DNA of 64,000 bases from an uncultured Sphingomonadaceae bacterium (GTDB lineage: Bacteria; Pseudomonadota; Alphaproteobacteria; Sphingomonadales; Sphingomonadaceae): contig CAJXSN010000004.1 in NCBI GenBank assembly GCA_913060895.1, positions 1 to 64,000 on the forward strand. The letters run 5' to 3'. This document shows positions 36,762 through 44,691 of this stretch, one piece after another (position 1 is the first letter of the stretch; each line of letters begins with the position of its first letter). Below the pieces are notes generated by a model, which worked only from the letters and a program-made list of their open reading frames with translations, did no database searches and had not been told where the DNA came from. A program made the translations under genes and the position numbers.

Positions 36762-37639
36762 CCCGCAGCAGGTGCATCAGATTTTGGCGCAGCGACCCCC
36801 AGCGGAGGGCGCCGCAATGCGCGAATGATGAAGAACAGCCCGACGATAATCAGCGGAATTGTAAGCCACTGACCCATAGACAGGCCGGTGCGCGCAGCAA
36901 AATCGGCCAGCTGTGCATCCGGTTGGCGGAAGAATTCATTGAAAAATCGTGCGAGACCCATGCCCAATGTGAATACGCCGACCAGCAGCCCGGGCCGCCA
37001 GCGCGCGCGGGTCTGCCAGAACAGCAACAGCAGAATGACGAGCAAAACCAGCCCTTCGAATGTCGCCTGATACAGCTGGCTGGGATGGCGTACCACCTCG
37101 CCACCACCGGGGAAAATCATACCCCACGCAACATCCGTTTCGCGGCCCCAAAGCTCGCCATTGATGAAATTCGCCAGTCGGCCCAACATCATACCCATCG
37201 GAACATTGACGGCGATGTAATCGCACACGCGCAGGAAACTGATATTTCCGCGCCAAGTGACGTAAGCGATTGCCACCAACACACCGACCAGTCCGCCATG
37301 AAAGCTCATCCCGCCAGTCCATAATTTCAGGATCTCCAGCGGAGTGGACCATAATTCTGGCTGATAGAATGTAGCGTAGCCCAGTCGCCCCCCCAGGATT
37401 ACGCCCAGCGTGCACCAGAAAAACAGATCATCCGCATGGTCCTGGGCCAGCGGAGCGCCGGGCGCCTTTATCATCTTCGAAAGATGCCAATAGGCAAAGA
37501 TTATCCCGCCCAGATAGGCGAGCGAGTAATAGCGCAGCGTCATAAAGCCGAGATCGATCCCCGGCCTAAGGCCAAGCTCAACCCAGCGGATCGGTTCGAT
37601 TGCGGCCCCAATAACACTGATGGCCCATAGTGACAGCAC
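36758..37639 (-). CDS. lgt: Prolipoprotein diacylglyceryl transferase
   Basis: The first enzyme of lipoprotein maturation, transferring diacylglycerol to the lipobox cysteine in the inner membrane. The 293-residue protein has seven or so membrane segments and the Lgt hallmarks YYSLAYLGGIIFAYW, GGRLGYATFY, the catalytic-region MSFHGGLVG, and GRLANFINGELWGRETDV. The start is GTG at 37639 with AAGGGG about nine bases upstream. It is coupled to the MidA-like gene. Several predicted lipoproteins in the window (3373, 26649, 48762) are its substrates. Confidence 0.94.
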   Translation of the reverse strand: MLSLWAISVIGAAIEPIRWVELGLRPGIDLGFMTLRYYSLAYLGGIIFAYWHLSKMIKAPGAPLAQDHADDLFFWCTLGVILGGRLGYATFYQPELWSTPLEILKLWTGGMSFHGGLVGVLVAIAYVTWRGNISFLRVCDYIAVNVPMGMMLGRLANFINGELWGRETDVAWGMIFPGGGEVVRHPSQLYQATFEGLVLLVILLLLFWQTRARWRPGLLVGVFTLGMGLARFFNEFFRQPDAQLADFAARTGLSMGQWLTIPLIIVGLFFIIRALRRPPLGVAAPKSDAPAAG

Positions 37640-37780
37640 GTAGCAAACCCCTTAGAAGCGTGGTCAAGAAACGGCGTGACCTCGTCTCGGAAAACTCATT
37701 GTGCCTTGGCACAGGGCGGTTCCATGTGGAACCCCGGGGGAAGATATACGCCAGGGAATCACCAAGGAGAGAAAGCCGCG

Positions 37781-39478
37781 ATGCCAACACAGCTGGATTT
37801 GACGCTCGACAAAATCATGGACCAGATCACCGCCCCGGGCCAGCCCGGCGAAACGATCCCGTTCGAGCGCAACGGAGTGTCAATGCCAGCCATTAAAGGC
37901 GCCCCCCCCAGTCTGGCACATTTTTTCGCTCATTTCTGTCAGCAGCATAAGAGTCTGCCATTTCTGGTGGATGGCGATATTCAGCTGACCTTTGGCGAAG
38001 CCTACGCCGCCGCTCGCCATGTCGCAGCAGGGCTGGAGGACACGCATGGCGTCGTGAAAGGCGACAGGATCGGGATTGCAGCGCGCAACTCGGCCAACTG
38101 GATCGTTCTGTATATGGGCATCCTGATGGCCGGCGGCTGCGCGACGCTGCTCAATGGTTTTTCCAGCGGAGAAGAATTGGCCGATGCAATCGATCTGGTC
38201 GAATGCCGACTGGTTTTCGCCGACACCGGTCGCGCTGCGCGGCTGGACGGCATCGACCACGGTGCGAAGATTGCCGTGTTCAAGCACGGCACGGCGCCTT
38301 CCAAAGGCCTTTCTGTAAGCTGGGCCGATCCGGGCAAACGCATGTTTCTGGATGTCGGGCCGGACGATTATGCGACGCTCCTTTACACCTCCGGTTCGAC
38401 CGGACGTTCGAAGGGCGCTTATTGCGACCACCGCGCCGTTGTTCAGGGTACTTTGAACTACGCTTTGCAATCGGCCATGGCCCTGGCCTACCTGCAATCC
38501 ACCGGCGACGCCCCACCGGAAGGCTCGCAGCCTTGCGCGCTGGTGACCGTGCCTCTGTTTCATGTGACCGGCGAAGTGCCGGTACTTCTGCAGAGTTTTG
38601 CGATAGGCCGTAAACTGGTTCTGATGCCCAAATGGGATGCGGAAGAGGCGCTGCGCCTGATCGAAAAGGAGAAAGTTACCTATTTCGTCGGCGTCCCGTT
38701 GATGAGCTACGAAATGGCGACCCATCCGAAAGTCGCTGAGTACGATACTTCCACCTGTACCAGCTTTGCTGCTGGTGGAGCACCGCGCCCGCCCGAGCAT
38801 GTCGAGACAATCAGGGATGCCTTCCCCAGCGGGTTTCCTCTGCTCGGCTATGGCCTGACAGAAACGAACGGTGGCGGCTGCGGCAATCTGAACGAGAATT
38901 ACCTCGCCAAACCTTCCAGCACCGGCAAACCCAGCCGTCCTTTGATCGATTTGGCGATCCTGGACGATAGCGGCAAGCCGGTTGAGAAAGGCGCTATCGG
39001 CGAGGTCTGCATCCGTTCGGTCTGCAACTTCATCGGGTATTGGAACAACGAAGAAGCGACGAAAGAAGCCTTCACCGACGATATGTATTTTCGCACTGGC
39101 GATTTGGGCAGGCTGGACGAAGACGATTATCTTTATATCGTCGACCGCAAGAAAGACATCATCATCCGCGGCGGCGAGAATATCGCCTGCATCGAAGTTG
39201 AAGACGCGATTTACGCGCATGAAGGCATTGCCGAATGCAGCGTCTTCGGCCTGCCCGATGAACGAATGGGCGAGATAGTCAGCGCGGTATTTTTGGCAAA
39301 AGACGGTCACGATGTGAGCGAAGCCGATTTGCGCGATCACCTGTCCTCCCGTCTCGCGCCGTTCAAGCAGCCAGTGCAGTATTGGCAAGAGACGGAAACT
39401 CTACCTCGTCTGGGTACACAGAAGATCGACAAGCGTACCCTGCGCGAGAAGTATACCAAGGTGTTTCTCGACGAGTGA
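37781..39478 (+). CDS. Acyl-CoA synthetase (long-chain type, class I adenylate-forming)
   Basis: A 565-residue ANL-superfamily ligase. The phosphate-binding motif is LLYTSGSTGRSKG, then LLGYGLTETNGGG, YFRTGDLGRLDEDDYLYIVDRKKD, IIRGGENIACIEVE and the C-terminal catalytic LGTQKIDKRTLR. The sequence places it among fatty-acid or aromatic acyl-CoA synthetases. ATG at 37781 follows AAGGAG by 11 bases, and earlier in-frame codons have no domain. Its stop overlaps the GTG start of glnD (GTGA). Confidence 0.9.
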   Translation: MPTQLDLTLDKIMDQITAPGQPGETIPFERNGVSMPAIKGAPPSLAHFFAHFCQQHKSLPFLVDGDIQLTFGEAYAAARHVAAGLEDTHGVVKGDRIGIAARNSANWIVLYMGILMAGGCATLLNGFSSGEELADAIDLVECRLVFADTGRAARLDGIDHGAKIAVFKHGTAPSKGLSVSWADPGKRMFLDVGPDDYATLLYTSGSTGRSKGAYCDHRAVVQGTLNYALQSAMALAYLQSTGDAPPEGSQPCALVTVPLFHVTGEVPVLLQSFAIGRKLVLMPKWDAEEALRLIEKEKVTYFVGVPLMSYEMATHPKVAEYDTSTCTSFAAGGAPRPPEHVETIRDAFPSGFPLLGYGLTETNGGGCGNLNENYLAKPSSTGKPSRPLIDLAILDDSGKPVEKGAIGEVCIRSVCNFIGYWNNEEATKEAFTDDMYFRTGDLGRLDEDDYLYIVDRKKDIIIRGGENIACIEVEDAIYAHEGIAECSVFGLPDERMGEIVSAVFLAKDGHDVSEADLRDHLSSRLAPFKQPVQYWQETETLPRLGTQKIDKRTLREKYTKVFLDE

Positions 39479-42249
39479 CAAACGAGCGTAATCCCACCAA
39501 GAATGTCCCGCGCCAGCGCGCGATTATCGACCGGCGTAAGCTGGACATGGCTGTTGCCGGTCTGGCCGCCGGCGATGAGGAGGATAGTCGTGCAGGCGTC
39601 CTTGATGCTTTGCGGTCAGCCCTGGACGCTGGCCGGGCGGAGCTTGAGCGGCGGCTGGAAAACAAACCTTCTAGCGGTCACGAGGTTACGGCAGGGTACG
39701 CATTCCTGACCGATCAGCTGGTACGGGTGATCCACGATTATGTGACCGTGTATCTGCACCCATCGGGCAATAGCAGCAGGACCGAGCGTCTTTCCCTGAT
39801 GGCGGTGGGTGGATACGGCCGCGCAGAAATGGCCCCGCACAGCGATGTCGATATCGCTTTCCTCACCTCCACCCGCCACAGCCCGTGGTGCGAGCAGGCG
39901 ATTGAGGCGATGCTGTATTTGATGTGGGATCTTGGCCTGAAGGTTGGCCATTCCAGCCGCACGCCGGACGATGCCGTGAATCTGGCGAAAGAAGATCTGA
40001 CCATCCGCACCGCACTGTTGGAAGGGCGCTATCTCTGGGGCGACCGGCCTTTATATGACGAAGTTCGCTCGCGCTTTTTCGCCGAAGTGGTGGCTGGAAG
40101 CGAGAAGCAGTTCGTAGCCGAGAAGCTGGCCGAACGGGATGCCCGGCACAAGCGCGTGGGAGACAGCCGATATGTGGTCGAACCGAACGTCAAGGAAGGC
40201 AAGGGCGGCTTGCGCGATCTTCAGGCGCTGTACTGGATCGGCAAATACATCCACCGTGCCCGAAATGCAGCAGAACTAGTCGATGCAGGGCTGTTGACAG
40301 CGCCGGAATACCGGTCCTTTCGCCGTGCGGAAAGTTTCCTGCTGGCGGTGCGTTGCCATCTGCATATCGTTGCAGGGCGCGCCGAAGACCGGCTGACATT
40401 CGATTTGCAGAAAACTGTTGCAGAGCGAATGAACTACGCAGAGCGACCGGGCAAAAGCAGTGTCGAGCGGTTCATGCAAATGTATTTCCTGCAGGTGAAG
40501 CGGGTCGGGTCTCTGACCGGCGTGTTCCTCGCCCAGCTGGACGAACAATTTGCGAAGAAACGAGCGCGGAGGGGTTTACTCGCAGGCTTCCAGCCCAAGA
40601 AGCGGCAGGTGAAGGGCTTCACCGTGTTCGGGGGGAGGATTGCCGCTCCTTCGGACAAATGGTTCCAGACCGATCCGGTGCGTCTGATCGAACTGTTCAC
40701 GCTGGCCGAAGCCGAGAAGCTGGAAATCGACCCACGCACCATGCGGCAGGCGGGGCGTGACGCGCCTCTGATAAAGGACGAGACACGCGAAGACCCGCGT
40801 GCCAATGCGCTGTTTCTGGACCTGCTATGCGGCCGAAACGACCCGGAAACTGCGCTGCGCTGGATGAACGAGGCGGGCGTGTTTGGCCGCTTCGTTCCCG
40901 ACTTCGGCCGGGTCAATGCGCAGATGCAGTTCAATATGTATCACCACTACACGGTGGACGAGCATACCATCCGCGCGATCGGCTTTCTGTCGAAAATCGA
41001 GAAGGGCGAGCTGGCCGACGATCATCCCCGCTCCACAGCCCAGTTCCACAAGCTGCAGTCGCGCCGCGTGGCTTATGTCGCAGCTTTGCTCCACGATATC
41101 GCCAAAGGGCGTGGCGGCGACCATTCTGAACTTGGTGCCGTGGTGGCGGAAGAGTTGTGCCCACGGTTCGGACTGGATGATGACGAGACGGAGATGGTCT
41201 GCTGGCTAGTCCTGCAACATCTTCTGATGAGCAACACCGCGTTCAAACGAGATCTGTCGGACCCCAAGACGGTCGAAGATTTCGTCGCCGAAGTGCAGAG
41301 CCTCGAGCGGCTGCGTCAGCTTGCCATCCTGACCAGCGTCGATATCCGCGCAGTCGGACCCGGCGTCTGGAACAGCTGGAAGGGGCAGCTGCTTGGCGAG
41401 TTGTACGATCTTTCGCATGAGCGCCTGCGGTTGGGCCACACCCGCAACTACCGCGCCGAACGGGTAGATGCGCAGCGTGAAGATGTGCGCGCAGCACTGG
41501 GCGAGAACTCGCACCTGCTGGACAAAGACGAGCGTCTGCTGGACGATTCCTACTGGATTGCCGAACCGGCCGATGTGATTGCGCGCAATATCGTGCAATA
41601 TTTTGCCGCCCGCAAACTGGACGAGGAACTGTCGATCCATTGCGAATATGACGAGGATCGCGGCGCAACATTGGTAACTGTAATTGCAGCCGATCATCCT
41701 GGCCTGTTCACTCGCATTGCAGGCGGGATCCATCTGGCCGGTGGCAACATTATCGATGCCCGCATCCACACTACGCGCAACGGCTATGCGATTGACAATT
41801 TTCTGGTGCAGGACCCGCTGGGTCGTCCATTCAACGAGTCCGAGCAGATGGGCCGGATCAAACAGGCAATCGACGATGCACTGGCCAATCGCGGCGAAAT
41901 GGTGCCCCGCCTTGCCGCCCGCCCGCTGCCCCGCGCCCGCTCCAAAGCGTTCGATGTGAAACCACGCGTTGTGTTCGATAACGAGGCATCGGGCCGCTTC
42001 ACCGTAATCGAAGTTCACGCCCGCGACCGATCTGCTCTCCTCAACCGGCTGGGCCGCGCGCTGTTCGAAGCGCAGATCATCATCCACTCCGCCCACATCA
42101 CCCATTACGGTGAAAGCGCAGCGGATACGTTTTATGTGACAGACCTTGTGGGCGGGAAAATTACCGGCACAGACCGACTGAAAACAATCGCGACGGCGCT
42201 GGAGGCCGCTGCGAGCGATGAACGACAGGCTGAGTTGGAAGTGGCTTAA
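39475..42249 (+). CDS. glnD: [Protein-PII] uridylyltransferase/uridylyl-removing enzyme
   Basis: The glutamine sensor that uridylylates and de-uridylylates PII proteins. The 924-residue protein has the nucleotidyltransferase motif GGYGRAEMAPHSDVDIAFL, the VKEGKGGLRDLQ block, the HD hydrolase motif (HHYTVDEHTIRAI and LLHDIAKGRGGDHSE), and two C-terminal ACT domains (ADHPGLFTRIAGGIHLAGG; RDRSALLNRLGRALFEAQI). All four parts are intact and the length is normal. It begins with GTG at 39475, overlapping the acyl-CoA synthetase stop. A strong terminator follows its stop by 27 bases. Confidence 0.95.
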   Translation: MTNERNPTKNVPRQRAIIDRRKLDMAVAGLAAGDEEDSRAGVLDALRSALDAGRAELERRLENKPSSGHEVTAGYAFLTDQLVRVIHDYVTVYLHPSGNSSRTERLSLMAVGGYGRAEMAPHSDVDIAFLTSTRHSPWCEQAIEAMLYLMWDLGLKVGHSSRTPDDAVNLAKEDLTIRTALLEGRYLWGDRPLYDEVRSRFFAEVVAGSEKQFVAEKLAERDARHKRVGDSRYVVEPNVKEGKGGLRDLQALYWIGKYIHRARNAAELVDAGLLTAPEYRSFRRAESFLLAVRCHLHIVAGRAEDRLTFDLQKTVAERMNYAERPGKSSVERFMQMYFLQVKRVGSLTGVFLAQLDEQFAKKRARRGLLAGFQPKKRQVKGFTVFGGRIAAPSDKWFQTDPVRLIELFTLAEAEKLEIDPRTMRQAGRDAPLIKDETREDPRANALFLDLLCGRNDPETALRWMNEAGVFGRFVPDFGRVNAQMQFNMYHHYTVDEHTIRAIGFLSKIEKGELADDHPRSTAQFHKLQSRRVAYVAALLHDIAKGRGGDHSELGAVVAEELCPRFGLDDDETEMVCWLVLQHLLMSNTAFKRDLSDPKTVEDFVAEVQSLERLRQLAILTSVDIRAVGPGVWNSWKGQLLGELYDLSHERLRLGHTRNYRAERVDAQREDVRAALGENSHLLDKDERLLDDSYWIAEPADVIARNIVQYFAARKLDEELSIHCEYDEDRGATLVTVIAADHPGLFTRIAGGIHLAGGNIIDARIHTTRNGYAIDNFLVQDPLGRPFNESEQMGRIKQAIDDALANRGEMVPRLAARPLPRARSKAFDVKPRVVFDNEASGRFTVIEVHARDRSALLNRLGRALFEAQIIIHSAHITHYGESAADTFYVTDLVGGKITGTDRLKTIATALEAAASDERQAELEVA

Positions 42250-42275
42250 GGCTTATGTCCGCTACTTGGGTGAGA

Positions 42276-42322
42276 AGCGGTCGTTTGAAATGCAAAGTTC
42301 AAACGACCGCTGAAACTTTTTA
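42276..42322. terminator. Strong bidirectional intrinsic terminator
   Basis: AGCGGTCGTTTGAA (42276-42289) pairs perfectly with TTCAAACGACCGCT (42298-42311) around an 8-base loop, followed by GAAACTTTTTAA. The 14-base stem lies 27 bases after glnD. The convergent mini-DnaB gene's stop codon (42320-42322) falls in the tail, so it is shared by both genes. Confidence 0.9.
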
Positions 42323-43048
42323 ACGTGCCTCCTCAGATGTGCCCGCTAGGTCTTGAAGCTTTGTCTCACCAGCATGCAAGAAACAGGTCTTCGAAAAAAC
42401 ATTTATGGCGATCGGGTTAGGAAGGCGGACATTTTCGAAGCTCGGCAAAAATCCGCTTAGCGGATCGAATGATCTGTCGATTTGCGAAATGAAGCCAAGA
42501 ATAATCCCACTTTGTTCAGCAAACTTCTTCAGCGCTTGCATTTGTTCGCCGAGCACCGGCTTTGTTCTCTGCTGATCCAATATTTGCAGAAAATCGATGA
42601 CAGCCACAGTTCCTCGCGGCGCTCCAGAAAGATAAGCTGCAATAAATTCGGCGCCTATTTCGCCCGAGGTGACGATCTCAGGCATATACTCGTCAGCTTT
42701 CTCATCTAATGATCTGATGAGTTCGATCACTTCTTGTTTTGTCAATACTAGTGTGAAAAACACCGCCCGCCGCTTTTCCCGAGCAGCATTAAGCAGAAGT
42801 TCCAAACCCATCAGCGTTTTACCGTTTCCAGCTCGTGCGGCAAGCAACAGCGTATCGCCCTCAACGAGGTTTGACAGCATTGTAACTTCGGGTGAGCTCG
42901 CTGATATTCGTGCAGCAAGTGCACTCCAAGTTCTGAAGCCTTCTTTGCGCGAAATATGATCCTGAGCCACATGAAGTGGAATTTTCTGTTCACGGGCTAA
43001 CAATTTGGCTTGTCGCTTGAGCCTGTGAATCGGTGCGGATAGATGCAT
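42320..43048 (-). CDS. DnaB-like mini-ATPase (RecA fold) with a helical N-terminal segment
   Basis: A 242-residue protein resembling only the RecA-like motor of DnaB replicative helicases. Walker A is ARAGNGKT at 71-78, Walker B is VAVIDFLQIL, and SQIDRSFD matches the DnaB SQLNR sensor. Residues 1-50 (LSAPIHRLKRQAKLLAREQK; RKEGFRTWSALAAR) form a basic helical region unlike the DnaB N-terminal domain. GGAGG lies five bases before the ATG at 43048, deciding this start. It is AT-richer than glnD. Its role in recombination, replication or plasmid/phage-like functions is unknown. Confidence 0.65.
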   Translation of the reverse strand: MHLSAPIHRLKRQAKLLAREQKIPLHVAQDHISRKEGFRTWSALAARISASSPEVTMLSNLVEGDTLLLAARAGNGKTLMGLELLLNAAREKRRAVFFTLVLTKQEVIELIRSLDEKADEYMPEIVTSGEIGAEFIAAYLSGAPRGTVAVIDFLQILDQQRTKPVLGEQMQALKKFAEQSGIILGFISQIDRSFDPLSGFLPSFENVRLPNPIAINVFSKTCFLHAGETKLQDLAGTSEEAR

Positions 43049-43296
43049 CATAACCTCCATTCCGAGCAATTAACGCAACCCCTCCTAATGCGAATGCTCG
43101 AACAGGTGGTTCGATGAAATTTGCAACCCCGTATGTGCCATACTTCCCCGTCGGAGGGGGGAGGCGCGGGCCAAGCCTGAAATCTAGGTTAGCGCGCGCA
43201 TGTCATGTGCGCAACCTGCTCGGTCCAAAAGCTTCAAAGCACTTAAATTTGACTTATAAGGCAAATGTCCGCAATTGGATCGTTAGCTGACAGCAG

Positions 43297-43962
43297 TTAT
43301 CCCCGCTCCCCGAACAGCGCGCTCCCGACCCGCACGTGGGTCGCGCCCAGCATGATCGCCGTTTCGTAGTCACTGCTCATGCCCATGCTGCGACCATCCA
43401 GCCCGTGCTCGCGCGCCAGCTTGTCGAGCAGCGCGAAGAACGGGGCAGGCTCGATATCGGCAGGCGGAATACACATCAGACCAGTCAGCGGAATGTCACG
43501 TTCCCGTGCCGACTCCAGCAAATCGGGCAATTCTGGGATCGGGCAGCCGCCCTTCTGGGGTTCTTCTCCCACATCGACTTGCACGAAACACGGCACTTGC
43601 CGTCCCGCCTTCTCGAACGCCTTGGGTAGAGCCTTCACTAAGCTCTTCCGGTCGAGCGAATGGATGCAGTCGAACAGCCGCGCGGCATCTTCCGCCTTGT
43701 TTGATTGCAGACTGCCGATCAGATGAAGTTGCACATCGGGGAAACGTTCTTTCAGTGCGGGCCATTTGCCCTGCGCCTCCTGCACGCGGTTTTCACCGAA
43801 ATGCCGGTGGCCCGCCTCCAGCAGCGGCTCGATCTTTTCGGCCGCGTGCATTTTGCTGACCGCCACCAGCGTTACCTCGTCCACCTTGCGGCGAGCGATC
43901 TTGCAGGTCTTCGCGATTGCTCCCTCGACCGTGAGAAGCGCTTCGGAAGGGGTCGGGGTCAT
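43297..43962 (-). CDS. YggS family PLP-dependent protein
   Basis: A 221-residue PLP homeostasis protein (YggS/PROSC), an alanine-racemase-like barrel without racemase activity in studied members. Features: VTLVAVSKMHAAEKIEPLLEAG with the PLP lysine, HFGENRVQEAQGKWPAL, LHLIGSLQSNKAEDAARLFD, and SMGMSSDYETAIMLGATHVRVG. The ATG at 43962 is a choice between two; ATG 43983 would overlap the plus-strand ATG at 43982 of the next gene. Neither has a Shine-Dalgarno sequence. The gap 43049-43296 upstream shows no gene. Confidence 0.9.
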   Translation of the reverse strand: MTPTPSEALLTVEGAIAKTCKIARRKVDEVTLVAVSKMHAAEKIEPLLEAGHRHFGENRVQEAQGKWPALKERFPDVQLHLIGSLQSNKAEDAARLFDCIHSLDRKSLVKALPKAFEKAGRQVPCFVQVDVGEEPQKGGCPIPELPDLLESARERDIPLTGLMCIPPADIEPAPFFALLDKLAREHGLDGRSMGMSSDYETAIMLGATHVRVGSALFGERG

Positions 43963-44005
43963 ACTGGATACTGGGCTTTGCATGAGGCTGCGCTATAGCG
44001 AAACG

Positions 44006-44542
44006 ATGGCAACGCACCAGTCCCTCCCCAATCTCTGGCTGCTGACGGACGAGCGTAATGATGAGGGTCTGGCACGATCTATAGCGGCTTTGCCCGCCGG
44101 ATCTGCAATTGTCTTCCGACATTACCATTTGTCACCGGCGCAGCGAATTGCCCGGTTTCGCGCAGTCCGGCACCTGTGCCGCGCTAAGGGTCATCTGATC
44201 ATTCTGGCAGACAGCGCACTGACTGCGAGAGAGTGGGGTGCAGACGGCATTTATGGCACCGCCCGTGCTCTATATCCTGCGCGCAAAGGCCTGCTTACCA
44301 TCGCGACGGCGCACACTCTGCGAGAAATCGGCGATGCTGCGCGGATGCGGGCCGATGCAGTCATGCTCAGCCCGGTCTTCCCCACCCGCTCTCACCCCGG
44401 TGAGCCGGTGCTAGGGCCGTTGCGGTTCCGCGGCCTTGCCCTCCACGCAAAAATGCCGGTGATCACTCTTGGCGGGATGACTATCCAGCGTGCGCGCGCA
44501 ATGGAATGGCCCCGCCTTGCGGCAATCGATGGCTTGAGCTGA
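44006..44542 (+). CDS. ThiE-like thiamine phosphate synthase family protein
   Basis: A 178-residue TIM-barrel protein of the ThiE/TenI superfamily. GSAIVFRHYHLSPAQRIARFRAV, LIILADSALTAREWGADGIYG and the MLSPVFPTRSHPGEPVLGPLRF block followed by PVITLGGMTIQRA fit the TMP synthase fold. It lacks part of the usual N-terminal half and may not make thiamine phosphate. ATG at 44006 (MATHQSLPNLW) is preferred; an in-frame ATG at 43982 overlaps the divergent YggS start region. No TPP riboswitch was seen. Confidence 0.65.
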   Translation: MATHQSLPNLWLLTDERNDEGLARSIAALPAGSAIVFRHYHLSPAQRIARFRAVRHLCRAKGHLIILADSALTAREWGADGIYGTARALYPARKGLLTIATAHTLREIGDAARMRADAVMLSPVFPTRSHPGEPVLGPLRFRGLALHAKMPVITLGGMTIQRARAMEWPRLAAIDGLS

Positions 44543-44691
44543 GCTCATTCATCCCCGTCGCTATTCTTGAACAGGCGGGAACCCGGAATCCGCAGAATGA
44601 GGGCCTCGATTTCATAGGCACATACCCCCTCTCCGCTTGACCCTCCGAGCGTTAAGATTCATGGTGTGTTCCGATAGGGAGAAACGGGCCC

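Noticed and set aside
41206-42105. 299-codon antisense ORF in glnD
   Set aside because: A shadow of intact glnD with no recognisable protein pattern.
44543-44660. Minus-strand open frame ending YEIEALILRIPGSR
   Set aside because: The translated end looks protein-like but there is no in-frame start codon after the preceding stop, so a gene cannot be supported; a frameshifted remnant remains possible.
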